Shown: one piece after another, positions 1 through 12,378 of the stretch
Numbering within the stretch: the stretch's first letter is position 1
Layout: each line of letters starts with the position of its first letter
From: Dickeya oryzae
Lineage (GTDB): Bacteria > Pseudomonadota > Gammaproteobacteria > Enterobacterales > Enterobacteriaceae
Assembly: GCF_009372235.1 (NCBI RefSeq)
Contig: NZ_SULL01000015.1
Location: forward strand, 1 to 64,000
Length of the DNA: 64,000 nt
Direction of reading: 5' to 3'
Position numbers and translations under genes: made by a program
Notes under the pieces: generated by a model
Databases searched by the model: none
What the model was told of the DNA's origin: nothing
Seen by the model: the letters and a program-made list of their open reading frames with translations, nothing else

Positions 1-173
<173 letters not shown>

Positions 174-229
174 TCAAATGCTCTCCCCTTATGGAGAGAG
201 CACGGGATCAATGTGTTGTTAAACCTGAA

Positions 230-2353
<2,124 letters not shown>

Positions 2354-2435
2354 CTATTCCTAGGGCGTTCAAAGTAGTAAACCCGGGCGGGTCAGCCGTT
2401 GAGCGCCCGCCAGGGTATTAACGTCTACGCAGGGA

Positions 2436-2921
<486 letters not shown>

Positions 2922-3002
2922 TTAATTCAGGATTGTCCAAAACTCTACGAGTTTAGTTTGACATTAAAGTTAAAACGTTTGGCCTTACTTAACGGAGAAC
3001 CA

Positions 3003-3377
<375 letters not shown>

Positions 3378-3459
3378 TCAAAAAGCTCCTGGTTTTTGCT
3401 TCGTAAACACGTAATAAATCACCCCATACAGAGACAGAGGCAAAGTATGAGGACGCAGA

Positions 3460-3488
3460 ATTTTAGGGCTGGCCGGGTAAGGAGTCAA
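3460..3488 (-). promoter_or_regulatory. str operon promoter
   Basis: On the minus strand a near-consensus -35 TTGACT (3483-3488) and -10 TAAAAT (3460-3465) are separated by 17 bp, about 83 bp before the rpsL start. The arrangement closely resembles the E. coli str promoter. It lies between tusB and rpsL, so tusBCD read-through may add transcripts. Confidence 0.85.
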
Positions 3489-3509
3489 GAAATATACAAA
3501 AAGGCGAAA

Positions 3510-3797
3510 CTACCAAGCCAGTTGCCGGGAGTGCAGGACTGTTAATTGCACGAATTGAGTATAGTCAATCAGTACAATTGTGGTGGAAATTTGCTCAGAA
3601 AGCCCACGCGCTGCCACATCGTCTTGCAAGGCATACACCGTGGCGCCAGAAGACTGCAGACGTTCGCTAAAGGGCACGCCGCTTAACGCCGCAATCACAC
3701 CATCTTGCAACAGCAAAATAGCGTCATCCGCGCCAACGTTACGCAGCAACGCATCCAGATCGGTATGGTAGGGAGAATGCGCCAAAGTATGCAGCAT
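3510..3797 (-). CDS. tusB: Sulfurtransferase complex subunit TusB
   Basis: TusB is the DsrH-like subunit of the TusBCD complex, which relays persulfide sulfur from TusA to TusE for 2-thiolation of U34 in tRNA. The start at MLHTLAHSPY gives 95 residues, as in E. coli; an ATG five codons upstream was not used. It is the last gene of yheO-tusD-tusC-tusB, 11 bp after tusC. The DsrH family is small and divergent, so context supports the call as much as sequence. Confidence 0.93.
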   Translation of the reverse strand: MLHTLAHSPYHTDLDALLRNVGADDAILLLQDGVIAALSGVPFSERLQSSGATVYALQDDVAARGLSEQISTTIVLIDYTQFVQLTVLHSRQLAW

Positions 3798-3808
3798 GGG
3801 TTCACCGC

Positions 3809-4168
3809 TCAAAAGGTCAGTACAGTATCGTAAGTATTGAGCATGTTACGTAGCGTATCTGCCGCCAGCGGCTCGACATCTAACACCCAGCGGGTGTCCA
3901 CAGACAAGCCTCGCTGGCGAAGCGATGCCTCGCAGACGTAACAACGCTCTATGTCATACAACGGCAGCACACCGAAAGTCGCAATATAATTGCGCATCAG
4001 AATCCGCTCTGGTTGCTGGTTGGGGAGAAGCTGGAATACGCCGTCAGCGATAAAGAAAACCCCGATATCCTCGGTCAATGCCGACATTGCCAGCAATGCA
4101 TCCAGCCCTTCCCGGCCAGAGGCCGAACCATGAGGCGGCTGGGTAAATACAAAGGCAACGCGCTTCAT
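3809..4168 (-). CDS. tusC: Sulfurtransferase complex subunit TusC
   Basis: TusC is the DsrF-like subunit of the cytoplasmic TusBCD sulfur relay for tRNA 2-thiouridine formation. I chose [14 protein letters not shown] as the start (119 residues, the family length); eleven further codons lie upstream in frame. It is followed 11 bp later by tusB and preceded 16 bp earlier by tusD. Confidence 0.95.
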   Translation of the reverse strand: MKRVAFVFTQPPHGSASGREGLDALLAMSALTEDIGVFFIADGVFQLLPNQQPERILMRNYIATFGVLPLYDIERCYVCEASLRQRGLSVDTRWVLDVEPLAADTLRNMLNTYDTVLTF

Positions 4169-4184
4169 CTTCTTTTCCCACGGA

Positions 4185-4574
4185 CTAAAACTGGACGACA
4201 CGATCGCAACACAGAACCGACTGCGACAGATCGCCTAAACCGCTCAGGGTAAACCCTGGCTGAAGATTAGCGCCTGACAGTTGCAACTGCGCCGACTGCG
4301 TTGCATCGGTCACACCGCGCCGCAGCGCCGCCGCGACACAAACGTTCAGTTCCACCTCATAAGACGACGCCAGTTGCTGCCAGGCACGAACCAAATCAAA
4401 CTCATCATTCGCGGGTGCCGTGAACTGGTTGGCGTTCAGTACCCCTTCGCGGTAGAAGAAAACGCTTTGTAACCGGTGCCCTTGCGCCAGTAAAGCCTGT
4501 GCGAACTGAAACGCGCTACTGGCTTGCTGCGTGCCATAAGCAGGCCCGGTCACCAGCAGGCAATAACTCAACAT
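4185..4574 (-). CDS. tusD: Sulfurtransferase complex subunit TusD
   Basis: TusD is the DsrE-like catalytic subunit of TusBCD. It accepts sulfur from TusA on a conserved cysteine, here Cys79 in [11 protein letters not shown] (Cys78 in E. coli). The 129-residue product starts [14 protein letters not shown]. Its start codon overlaps the stop of the upstream regulator gene by one base (TAATG), which suggests translational coupling. Confidence 0.96.
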   Translation of the reverse strand: MLSYCLLVTGPAYGTQQASSAFQFAQALLAQGHRLQSVFFYREGVLNANQFTAPANDEFDLVRAWQQLASSYEVELNVCVAAALRRGVTDATQSAQLQLSGANLQPGFTLSGLGDLSQSVLCCDRVVQF

Positions 4575-5296
4575 TACCGATCGTGCCCGCTGAAATCGCC
4601 GCTTTTGAACTGGCGGATGTACAGATAGACGGTGTGCTTGGAAATGTTCAGCCGATCAGCGACCTGATTGATAGCATCCTTGATATCAAAAATACCTTTC
4701 TCATAAAGGTTCAACACAATCTGGCGGTTCTTGGCATTGTTGGAAACGTTACGATCGGCATTCACTTCTTCAATCGTGAACTCCAACGTCTGCGCCACCA
4801 GTTCATCCACCGAAGAAGCGAAGTTGACGGAAGACGCCACTTCCTTGATCTCCGGTGGCAGGAAGGTTTGCATGATCTGCGAGAAAGGAACGTCGAGGTT
4901 CATATTGATGCACAACAGCCCGATGACACGCTGTTCGCGATTGCGGATGGCGATGGTGACCGACTTCATCAATACGCCACTTTTGGCGCGGGTAAAATAC
5001 GCTCTGGAAACACTGCTGTCTTCGCCCGCCATGTCATGTAACATACGCAGCGCCAGATCAGTAATGGGCGAGCCGATTTTACGTCCGGTGTGCTCGCCAT
5101 TCGCGATACGAACCGCCGAGCACTTCAGGTCGTCCAGCGAGTGCAAGACTATCTCGCAATGATCGCCGATCAGCATCGCCAGGCCGTCAACCACAGCCTC
5201 ATACGATTTCAGGATTTCATAATCCGTCTGCGTGAACGGACGCTGGTCAAGCAAATCAAGGTCGCTGGATTCGCCAGTAACAAGCGAAGTAGACAT
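4574..5296 (-). CDS. yheO: YheO/DauR-type PAS and helix-turn-helix regulator
   Basis: This is a transcriptional regulator of the YheO family (240 residues from [10 protein letters not shown]). It has an N-terminal PAS-like YheO domain (about residues 20-140, with [20 protein letters not shown]) and a C-terminal helix-turn-helix (about 190-235, with [20 protein letters not shown]). Its ligand is unknown. An in-frame start eight codons upstream exists but would extend the usual N-terminus. It precedes tusDCB in one operon, the conserved enterobacterial order. In E. coli fkpA is the next gene; here about 9 kb of accessory DNA intervenes. Confidence 0.93.
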   Translation of the reverse strand: MSTSLVTGESSDLDLLDQRPFTQTDYEILKSYEAVVDGLAMLIGDHCEIVLHSLDDLKCSAVRIANGEHTGRKIGSPITDLALRMLHDMAGEDSSVSRAYFTRAKSGVLMKSVTIAIRNREQRVIGLLCINMNLDVPFSQIMQTFLPPEIKEVASSVNFASSVDELVAQTLEFTIEEVNADRNVSNNAKNRQIVLNLYEKGIFDIKDAINQVADRLNISKHTVYLYIRQFKSGDFSGHDR

Positions 5297-5406
5297 GACA
5301 GGCACCACCCTCAACGTCATTTATCATCGTATTGACAGAATAGCGAGTTTACCAAATAACCCTTGCGTCGTCCTTTGTATTTCGAGAGCGGTCGGGCGTT
5401 TTCCTT

Positions 5407-5423
5407 CTTAAGGTTGAGTTAAT
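5407..5423 (+). promoter_or_regulatory. Candidate PmrA (BasR) box before eptA
   Basis: CTTAAG, five bases, then GTTAAT fits the PmrA direct-repeat operator (YTTAAK-N5-YTTAAK) in 11 of 12 positions. It lies just before the eptA-basR-basS operon, suggesting autoregulation by the encoded response regulator. Because PmrA boxes normally lie near -35, the site implies that transcription starts downstream of the ATG at 5426. This favours a later eptA start. Confidence 0.65.
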
Positions 5424-5479
5424 TTATGCGCTTTAGAGTGCGACGTATCATATTTTCCCGCATGGATAGCCTATCTGCA

Positions 5480-7123
5480 ATGCTCAGAATTTCACGCATT
5501 TCCCGCCCGGTATGGAGCAGCTTTACCTATAATTTTGTCTTCGCGGCTTTTATTGCCTTGATACAAAATATCGCCTACTACCGTCAGGTCTCACACCTGG
5601 TTGCAGTCGACTCCTGGCTGGATGGCGTGTTTATCGCCACCATGCCTATCGTTATCTTTGCGGGACTCAATATCCTGTTCATGCTACTGGTTATCCCCTG
5701 GCTGCGTCAGGGTATCGTCGCGTTGCTCTTAATCGGCGGCGCGGCGGTACAGTATTTCATGATTAATTACGGCATCATCATTGACCGGACCATGATGCAG
5801 AACGTGTTCGAAACCAACATGGCTGAATCGATGGCGCTGGTGACGCCCCAATATGTACTGTGGCTGACCTTATCCGGTATTGTTCCGGCGCTCGGCGCAT
5901 TGTGGGTTAAGATTCGGCCCACACCATTAAGCTGGATAGCCATTGGTTCGCGTATTTTTAGCATCATGGTGTCGATTGTCGCCATTCTGTTGGTGGCCAC
6001 GTTTTTCTATAAAGATTACGCCTCTCTGATGCGTAATAATAAAGAGCTGGTGAAATCATTAACCCCCAGCAATATTATTCTCGCGACTATTTCCTATTAC
6101 CGTCATCACGCACAAGCCAATTTACCGTTGGTGCAAATCGGACTGGATGCACACAAAAACCCACTGCCTGCGGGGGATGTCAAAAAGAATCTGGTGATTC
6201 TGGTGGTGGGAGAAACCTCACGTGCCGAGAACTTTTCACTTGGCGGCTACGGAAAACTCACCAATCCCCGGCTGGCCAACGATAATGTGGTTTATTTTGG
6301 ACAGACCGCATCCTGCGGAACCTCTACCGGGGTGTCCGTTCCCTGCATGTTTTCCGGCATGCCGCGTACTGGCTACGACGAGCAGTTAGCCTCCCATCAG
6401 GAAGGATTACTCGATATTCTGCAGCACGCGGGCGTCAGTGTTCTCTGGCAAGAAAACGACGGTGGCTGCAAAGGTGCCTGCGATCGCGTGCCGACGCGTG
6501 ACATCACCGAGTTGAATCTTCCCGGACAGTGTATTGACGGCGAATGTCACGATGAAGCCCTGTTCCATGGCGTGGACGACTACATTAATCAGTTGAATAA
6601 TGACGGTATTATCGTGCTGCATACCATGGGTAGCCACGGGCCAGCCTATTATCAGCGTTACCCTGAAGCATTTAGACAATTCACGCCAACCTGTGATACC
6701 AATCAAATTCAGACGTGCTCGCGAGAATCATTAATCAATACTTACGATAATACGATTCTCTACGTAGACTATATTGTTGATAAGGCAATTAATGTCTTGA
6801 AAGGGCATCAGGATAAATTTAATACCGCTTTGGTTTATCTTTCTGACCACGGCGAATCATTGGGTGAAGACGGAATGTACCTGCACAGCATACCGTATGC
6901 CGTTGCGCCCACACAGCAAACCCATATCCCGATGTTGATGTGGTTTTCCGGCGGCTACCAGCAGCAGTTTGCCATCAACGACAGTTGTATGCGTAAGCAA
7001 GCCGACCAACAGCGTTTTTCTCAGGACAATCTTTTCCACACCGTTCTGGGCATGTTTAACATTGCGACAAAAGAATATCAGGTACCGCTTGATATTCTTC
7101 AACCGTGTCGGGGCACTTCATGA
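5480..7123 (+). CDS. eptA: Lipid A phosphoethanolamine transferase
   Basis: EptA (PmrC) is an inner-membrane enzyme that transfers phosphoethanolamine from phosphatidylethanolamine to lipid A, lowering surface charge and cationic peptide binding. An N-terminal part with about five membrane segments is followed by a periplasmic sulfatase-fold domain. The catalytic Thr lies in [17 protein letters not shown], and the metal-binding [11 protein letters not shown] is present. Starting at [10 protein letters not shown] gives 547 residues, the exact E. coli EptA length, and the N-termini align. An ATG at 5426 would add 18 residues but lies within two bases of a PmrA-like box. The stop overlaps the basR start (ATGA). 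The operon is inserted between yheO and fkpA, unlike in E. coli. Confidence 0.9.
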   Translation: MLRISRISRPVWSSFTYNFVFAAFIALIQNIAYYRQVSHLVAVDSWLDGVFIATMPIVIFAGLNILFMLLVIPWLRQGIVALLLIGGAAVQYFMINYGIIIDRTMMQNVFETNMAESMALVTPQYVLWLTLSGIVPALGALWVKIRPTPLSWIAIGSRIFSIMVSIVAILLVATFFYKDYASLMRNNKELVKSLTPSNIILATISYYRHHAQANLPLVQIGLDAHKNPLPAGDVKKNLVILVVGETSRAENFSLGGYGKLTNPRLANDNVVYFGQTASCGTSTGVSVPCMFSGMPRTGYDEQLASHQEGLLDILQHAGVSVLWQENDGGCKGACDRVPTRDITELNLPGQCIDGECHDEALFHGVDDYINQLNNDGIIVLHTMGSHGPAYYQRYPEAFRQFTPTCDTNQIQTCSRESLINTYDNTILYVDYIVDKAINVLKGHQDKFNTALVYLSDHGESLGEDGMYLHSIPYAVAPTQQTHIPMLMWFSGGYQQQFAINDSCMRKQADQQRFSQDNLFHTVLGMFNIATKEYQVPLDILQPCRGTS

Positions 7124-7788
7124 AACTATTGATTGTTGAAGATGATACGTTGTTACAAGAAGGGCTAATGCTGGCGATGCGTAATGAAGGGTATGTCTGC
7201 GATTGTGCTTCCACAGCCAAAGAAGCGGATGCCCTCATCAACAGCGCCCAATACAGTCTGGTAGTACTGGATCTGGGTTTACCGGACGAAGACGGCCTCA
7301 CCCTGCTAGGCCGCTGGCGCCGCAACCACTACCAGCAACCGGTGCTCATTCTCACAGCCCGGGATACCGTGGATGATCGCGTCACCGGGCTGGATGTTGG
7401 TGCCGACGACTACATGATAAAGCCCTTTGCATTGAGTGAGTTTCAGGCACGGGTTCGCGCGCTTATTCGCCGCCACCAGGGATCCAGCGACAGCTGGATT
7501 CGGGTAGACAACATCACGCTCGATCTCAACAATCAACAGGTTATGCTGGATGACAAGCCTATTGTGCTGACACCAAAAGAATTCGCCATTCTCTCCCGAC
7601 TTATCCTCAAGGCAGGCACACAGGTACACCGCGAAGTGCTGCATCAGGACTTGTACAGTTGGGACGACGACCCCTCATCGAATTCACTGGAAGTCCACAT
7701 CCATAATCTGCGGCAAAAGATCGGCAAAAATCGCATCAAGACGCTACGCGGTTTCGGCTATCTGCTGACCAAGGATGATCAGCCATGA
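7120..7788 (+). CDS. basR: Response regulator BasR/PmrA
   Basis: This is an OmpR-family response regulator of 222 residues. The receiver domain (about 1-115) has acidic residues in VEDD, the phosphorylated Asp51 in [13 protein letters not shown], and the conserved Lys in YMIKPF. The winged-helix domain (about 125-220) includes [10 protein letters not shown] and ends TLRGFGYLL. It starts at MKLLIVEDD; an ATG five codons upstream lies inside eptA. It overlaps eptA and basS by ATGA junctions, giving a tightly coupled three-gene operon as in the E. coli eptA-basRS arrangement. Regulation of lipid A modification in response to Fe3+ or acid is inferred from the family. Confidence 0.93.
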   Translation: MKLLIVEDDTLLQEGLMLAMRNEGYVCDCASTAKEADALINSAQYSLVVLDLGLPDEDGLTLLGRWRRNHYQQPVLILTARDTVDDRVTGLDVGADDYMIKPFALSEFQARVRALIRRHQGSSDSWIRVDNITLDLNNQQVMLDDKPIVLTPKEFAILSRLILKAGTQVHREVLHQDLYSWDDDPSSNSLEVHIHNLRQKIGKNRIKTLRGFGYLLTKDDQP

Positions 7789-8918
7789 AACTGCTCCCTC
7801 ACCCCTCACCGCTGGAGAAAACTGCCAGCATCAGAACCCGGTTGATTCTGACGCTGGGGTGTATTTTGCTGGCATGCCAGTTGCTGAGCGTGGTCTGGCT
7901 CTGGCATGAAAGTGAAGAGCAAATCCAGTTACTGGTAGAACAAACGCTGACCGCGAAAAAGCTCAGTCAGGATATCGAATTAGAAGTTCATGAAGCGATT
8001 GCCTCACTCAGTATTCCCAGCCTGGTGATGATCATCGCCTCTCTCATTTTGTGTGCCCATGCGGTGACCTGGATCACCCGACCACTCTTAAAACTGCAGG
8101 AAGAACTACACAACCGCACAGCGGAAAATCTCGATCCACTACAACAGCACAGTGATGTCACCGAGATTGCGGCCGTCATCACTAGCATGAATCAATTGCT
8201 GGCACGTTTTAGTGAATCGCTATACCGCGACAGGCTTTTCGCCTCAAATGTCGCGCATGAGTTACGCACCCCACTGGCCGGTATCCGGTTAAGCCTGGAA
8301 TTGCATGAACAACTCCACCATATCGATTGCCAGCCATTAATTAAGCGCATCGACCACCTGACAAAAACCATCGAACAGTTGCTGTTACTCGCACGCACCA
8401 GTAATGAGCTGGCAACCGGCCACTATGAATCGGTGTCGCTAGCAGATGATATCATCACGCCGAACCAGCAGGAGCTGGAAGAAATGGCGGCGGCACGGCA
8501 TCAGCAGCTCGACTGGCAGTTAGAAACGCAAAACGCCATCGTGCCGGGCAACGCGACACTGTTGCAGTTGTTGCTGCGTAATCTGGTGGAAAACGCCTAC
8601 CGGTATAGCCCTGAACACAGCACGATTCGCATCAGATTGGCCGATCATCCCGACGGTGGCTACGAGCTGAGCGTGTCTGACGAGGGGCCGGGGATTAATG
8701 AATCTCAGGTGGGAGAGCTCACCAAAGCGTTTGTGCGTATGGATACCCGCTATGGCGGCATCGGCCTTGGCCTGAGTATCGTCACCCGCATCGTGCAATT
8801 ACATCACGGCGAATTCTTTCTGGAAAACCGGCGCGATCGCACGGGTACCCAGGCGCGAGTGGTGTTCAATCATCCCCATAGTGAAGACGCTATCAGTTAC
8901 GAACACGATATTGGCTAA
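7785..8918 (+). CDS. basS: Sensor histidine kinase BasS/PmrB
   Basis: This is a two-transmembrane sensor kinase (377 residues) that pairs with BasR. Membrane helices lie at about residues 20-40 and 75-95, around a short periplasmic loop. The loop holds ESEE at residues 42-45, an ExxE motif like the ferric-iron-binding motif of Salmonella PmrB. A HAMP-like stretch follows. The phospho-acceptor His is in [13 protein letters not shown]. The ATPase part has LVENAYRYS (N box), SVSDEGPGI and [10 protein letters not shown] (G boxes). Its start overlaps the basR stop (ATGA). A strong terminator follows 76 bp downstream. Confidence 0.92.
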   Translation: MKLLPHPSPLEKTASIRTRLILTLGCILLACQLLSVVWLWHESEEQIQLLVEQTLTAKKLSQDIELEVHEAIASLSIPSLVMIIASLILCAHAVTWITRPLLKLQEELHNRTAENLDPLQQHSDVTEIAAVITSMNQLLARFSESLYRDRLFASNVAHELRTPLAGIRLSLELHEQLHHIDCQPLIKRIDHLTKTIEQLLLLARTSNELATGHYESVSLADDIITPNQQELEEMAAARHQQLDWQLETQNAIVPGNATLLQLLLRNLVENAYRYSPEHSTIRIRLADHPDGGYELSVSDEGPGINESQVGELTKAFVRMDTRYGGIGLGLSIVTRIVQLHHGEFFLENRRDRTGTQARVVFNHPHSEDAISYEHDIG

Positions 8919-8994
8919 TTGTGTGTTTATACTTATTGCCACAGCACACTGACCCGATGATGTCATAAGTCGTTCTTCTGCGACAAAAATGACC

Positions 8995-9023
8995 AAACCG
9001 CACCGAACTGGTGCGGTTTTTCG
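8995..9023 (+). terminator. Rho-independent terminator after basS
   Basis: A 10-bp perfect stem (AAACCGCACC / GGTGCGGTTT) with a 5-nt loop is followed by a T-rich run. It ends the eptA-basR-basS operon before the GntR gene. Confidence 0.9.
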
Positions 9024-9148
9024 CTTTATTCTCCCCCATCTTTTCATTTACTCACGCCTGGCCTACGTTGCATCAGCCCTTCACACACTGGCCCACTTCT
9101 TGCTTTAACCAGTTTGTATCTTTGGATCCAAAGTGAAGGGTTTACGAC

Positions 9149-9838
9149 ATGCGACTTTTTACCAACGGTGAAAACGTGGTGTATGCCGCCAGCGGTGATG
9201 GCAGCGACCATAACGGTACTGCGGAAGATCAGGCTTACCAGTACCTGCTGGACGGTATTTGCCGTGGACGCCACCCACAGGGCACCCATCTGGTAGCAGA
9301 AGAGGTTGCAGCCGAACTGCAAATGAGCCGGATGCCGGTACGCGGCGCGTTCAAACGACTGGCAGCAGAAAGCCTGCTGACGTTGCGGCCGAACCGTGGT
9401 GCGGTAGTCAGCGGCCTGAATCGCGAGCAGATGTGCGAAGTGTTTGAAATGCGAAGCGTACTGGAAGGGCTTGCTATCCGCATCGCGGTACCGAAGTTGA
9501 CAGAGAAACACCTCACCCATCTGACGCGGCTGCTGGATAGCATGGATGACACCCACAATGAGCCCTATGAATGGGTGCTCCATCACCGTGTCTTTCATGA
9601 GTACCTGTGCAGCCTGAGCGAACGGCCGCGCCTGCTGCGCCAGATAAGCCTGTTGAATTCGTCGATCTCCCCGTACATGCACCTGTGGCGTCAGCGGGTC
9701 AATCAACCGCAAAACGACCGGGAAGATCACCGGCAGATAATCGATGCGCTACGCACCGGTGATCCCACACTGGCGGAACAGATGATTCGCCACCATGTGG
9801 AAGGCACCATTCCGTTGCTGACCAACATGTTGCCGTAA
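9149..9838 (+). CDS. GntR-family (FadR subfamily) regulator
   Basis: This is a FadR-type regulator of 229 residues. The N-terminal winged helix (about residues 25-95) includes LVAEEVAAELQMSRMPVRGA and LLTLRPNRGAVVSGL. The C-terminal FCD ligand domain (about 100-220) has metal-type histidines in HHRVFHEYL and IRHHVEG. It lies upstream of, and points the same way as, an amino acid ABC transporter and a gamma-glutamyltransferase-like gene. It therefore probably controls them in response to a carboxylate or amino acid ligand. The ligand is unknown. ATG at 9149 was chosen because the frame is open and the helix-turn-helix would be cut by later starts. Confidence 0.87.
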   Translation: MRLFTNGENVVYAASGDGSDHNGTAEDQAYQYLLDGICRGRHPQGTHLVAEEVAAELQMSRMPVRGAFKRLAAESLLTLRPNRGAVVSGLNREQMCEVFEMRSVLEGLAIRIAVPKLTEKHLTHLTRLLDSMDDTHNEPYEWVLHHRVFHEYLCSLSERPRLLRQISLLNSSISPYMHLWRQRVNQPQNDREDHRQIIDALRTGDPTLAEQMIRHHVEGTIPLLTNMLP

Positions 9839-9938
9839 TACCCGATAAGGCCAATTAACCGATAGAACAGACAACAAATAGTGCCATCCCGGCACATCGC
9901 TCCACTGACAATCGCTCCCCCACTTAACGAGGTGAACA

Positions 9939-10760
9939 ATGTTAAAACCTGGTGCTCTTCTCTGTGCTTCGGCGCTTGCTCTCTCCGTCGGCCTGGCTCA
10001 TGCCGCTACGGAGATCCCCGCTCGCCTGAAGTCCGTGGATAAAATCACCCTGTGCGGCGGCATGGATTCCCCCCCCATCGGCTTTTATGACAGTAACCAA
10101 AAGCTACAAGGCGTAGTCGTGGATTTTGGTAATGAAATCGCCAAACGTTTGGGCGGCAAGAAAGTGGAGTGGAAAGTCATCCCGTTTTCCGGGCTGATTC
10201 CGGCACTGGTTGCCAGTCAGTGCGATATGCTGGCCGACCAGCTCTTTGATAAACCGGCTCGTCGGGAAGTGATCGACATGGTCGACTACATGTATTCCAG
10301 CCAGTCGGTGGTGGTAGCGAAGGGCAACCCGAAAGGGATTCATACACTGGACGATCTTTCAGGTAAGAAAGTCGCGGTGTTAAACGGCTCAACCATCCGC
10401 TCCCTGCTGGAAGACCAGAATAAAACCCTGGTGGCCGCCGGAAAAGCGCCGATGACTATCGTGGTATTCAACACCGATACCGATGCGTTTCAGTCGTTGC
10501 GCATCCAGCAAAGCGATGCCTACGGTACTACGGTGGAAACTGCCGGTTATTACCAATCTCTCGCCCCCAATCTGTTTGAAACCGGCGTACCTGCGTTTGC
10601 CCGCATCCTCACCGGGTTCGGTTTTCGTAAAGACGACAACGCCTTCAGCGGCACGGTGGAACAGATTATCAAGGATATGCAGGTGGATGGCAGTTACCTC
10701 AAGCTGCTGGAAAAATGGCACATCACGGGTGACCGGCTGGATGCCGGCCAATCATCATGA
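9939..10760 (+). CDS. Amino acid ABC transporter, periplasmic binding protein
   Basis: This is a family-3 (polar amino acid type) solute-binding protein of 273 residues. A signal peptide of about 22 residues ends GLAHA, followed by ATEIPARL. The fold is the type II periplasmic binding protein, with VVVDFGNEIAKRLG and KKVAVLNGSTIRSL as typical lobe motifs. The next gene, the permease, overlaps its stop (ATGA), so the genes are co-translated. The substrate is not readable from sequence. The adjacent gamma-glutamyltransferase-like gene suggests a glutamyl compound or derived amino acid. Confidence 0.88.
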   Translation: MLKPGALLCASALALSVGLAHAATEIPARLKSVDKITLCGGMDSPPIGFYDSNQKLQGVVVDFGNEIAKRLGGKKVEWKVIPFSGLIPALVASQCDMLADQLFDKPARREVIDMVDYMYSSQSVVVAKGNPKGIHTLDDLSGKKVAVLNGSTIRSLLEDQNKTLVAAGKAPMTIVVFNTDTDAFQSLRIQQSDAYGTTVETAGYYQSLAPNLFETGVPAFARILTGFGFRKDDNAFSGTVEQIIKDMQVDGSYLKLLEKWHITGDRLDAGQSS

Positions 10761-11548
10761 ATTTCAGTTGGGAGGTGTTCTGGCAGTATCTGCTCAAGCC
10801 TAGCGATGTCTATCTCTATGGGCTATGGCTGACCTGCATTATTGCCGTTTCCGCCATGCTACTTGGCAGCGTGTTGGGGTTGATGGCCGCGTTACTGCGG
10901 CTGTCCGCCAGCCCACTATTGCGCTACCCGGTGGGGTTCTATATCTGGCTGATGCGCGGCACGCCATTACTGGTGCAGATCGTGTTTTTGTATACCGCAC
11001 TGGCGGCAGGCGGCCTGTTCCACTTTCAGGATATCACCCTCGGTTCGCTGGTGATCCCGGGTAATATTCAGGCGGCGATTGTGGCGCTCGGGCTGAACGA
11101 AGGCGCATACATGGCCGAAATCATCCGCTCAGGGTTGGGGGCGGTGGATAAAGGCCAGTATGAGGCGGCCAAATCCCTCGGTATGACATTTCCCAGGCTG
11201 ATGCGCCGCATTATTCTGCCGCAGGCGTTCCGGGTCATCATCCCGTCCATCGGCAATGAGTTTAATGTGATGCTGAAAAACACCACGCTGGTGAGCGTTA
11301 TCGGTGTACAGGAATTGCTGTTAAGCACCCAGATGATTACCTCCGCTACGTTCCGGGTATTTGAACTGTACACCGTAGTAGCCATCTATTTTCTGGTGCT
11401 TACGTCACTGTGGGGACTGTTTCAGTACTGGCTGGAAAAACGCTTCAACCAGCCACACGTGCGTGTCAGCGCATCAAGCCGACTGTTTGGCCGTCAAACG
11501 ATGAGCCTGTTTGGTCGCCAGGCGATGAAAACGTTAAGGGGGCGCTGA
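10757..11548 (+). CDS. Amino acid ABC transporter permease (HisMQ type)
   Basis: This inner-membrane permease (263 residues) of a polar amino acid ABC importer has about five membrane helices. It carries the EAA loop that docks on the ATPase, visible as [20 protein letters not shown]. It overlaps the binding-protein gene by 4 bp and is followed one base later by the ATPase gene. Only one permease gene is present, so a homodimeric channel is likely. The C-terminal extension beyond the last helix (about residues 235-263) is basic and repetitive, with two SLFGRQ/RLFGRQ copies. Confidence 0.88.
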   Translation: MNFSWEVFWQYLLKPSDVYLYGLWLTCIIAVSAMLLGSVLGLMAALLRLSASPLLRYPVGFYIWLMRGTPLLVQIVFLYTALAAGGLFHFQDITLGSLVIPGNIQAAIVALGLNEGAYMAEIIRSGLGAVDKGQYEAAKSLGMTFPRLMRRIILPQAFRVIIPSIGNEFNVMLKNTTLVSVIGVQELLLSTQMITSATFRVFELYTVVAIYFLVLTSLWGLFQYWLEKRFNQPHVRVSASSRLFGRQTMSLFGRQAMKTLRGR

Positions 11549-11549
11549 T

Positions 11550-12329
11550 ATGTCCTATCACGAAAAAGATATCGTTATTTCCGCCCGGGACATCCACAAG
11601 TCTTTTGGCGACCAACCTATCCTCAAAGGCGTGTCGCTGGATGTCCACCGGGGGGAAGTGGTGGTGCTGATTGGCTCTTCAGGCTCCGGCAAAACCACCT
11701 TCATTCGCTGCATCAACTGCCTTGAAGATATTCAGTCAGGCACCATTCGCATCAATGGTGAGCTGATAGGCTTTCGACAGCGCCCGGACGGTAGCCTGAC
11801 GCGCGATACGGAAACCAATATTGCCCGCCGCCGTCGCGATGTCGGCATGGTGTTTCAGCGCTTCAACCTCTTCCCACACATGACCGTGTTGGAAAACATC
11901 ATTGAAGCGCCGACGCAGGTACTGGGTGTGTCGCGCGAAACTGCGGTAGCCGACGCCTACAACCTGCTGGCTCGCGTCGGTTTGCAGGAAAAAGTGGACT
12001 TCTACCCCTCGCAGTTATCGGGCGGACAACAGCAACGTGTCGCTATCGCACGCTCGCTGGCGATGAAACCACAGGCGATGTTGTTTGACGAACCCACCAG
12101 CGCACTCGACCCGGAAATGGTGGGCGAAGTACTGGCCGTCATGAAAGAGCTGGCTCAGGACGGCATGACCATGGTTATCGTCACCCATGAAATGGGATTT
12201 GCCCGTGAAGTGGCGGACCAGGTGGTCGTGCTCCATCAGGGTGAGCTTATCGAACAGGGTTCACCGGAGCAGGTGTTCAGTCATCCCGTACATCCGCGTA
12301 CCGGTGAATTTCTCAGCCGGGTACGCTGA
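11550..12329 (+). CDS. Amino acid ABC transporter ATP-binding protein
   Basis: This is the cytoplasmic ATPase (259 residues) of the same importer. It has Walker [10 protein letters not shown], signature [16 protein letters not shown], Walker [15 protein letters not shown] and the switch His in [10 protein letters not shown]. It belongs to the HisP/GlnQ group. It starts one base after the permease stop, so all three transporter genes form one operon. It is followed 49 bp later by the gamma-glutamyltransferase-like gene, behind three tandem 14-bp repeats. Confidence 0.92.
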   Translation: MSYHEKDIVISARDIHKSFGDQPILKGVSLDVHRGEVVVLIGSSGSGKTTFIRCINCLEDIQSGTIRINGELIGFRQRPDGSLTRDTETNIARRRRDVGMVFQRFNLFPHMTVLENIIEAPTQVLGVSRETAVADAYNLLARVGLQEKVDFYPSQLSGGQQQRVAIARSLAMKPQAMLFDEPTSALDPEMVGEVLAVMKELAQDGMTMVIVTHEMGFAREVADQVVVLHQGELIEQGSPEQVFSHPVHPRTGEFLSRVR

Positions 12330-12336
12330 CGTTCTT

Positions 12337-12378
12337 GTTAAGAAAATCTCATTAAGGAAATCTCGTTAAGGAAATCCT
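12337..12378 (+). repeat. Three tandem 14-bp repeats carrying the RBS of the next gene
   Basis: Three adjacent 14-mers (12337-12350, 12351-12364, 12365-12378) of the form RTTAAGRAAATCYY end directly at the ATG of the next gene. The second and third contain AAGGA, so the ribosome binding site itself is repeated. Copy number change would add or remove a ribosome binding site without altering the protein. Confidence 0.85.
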
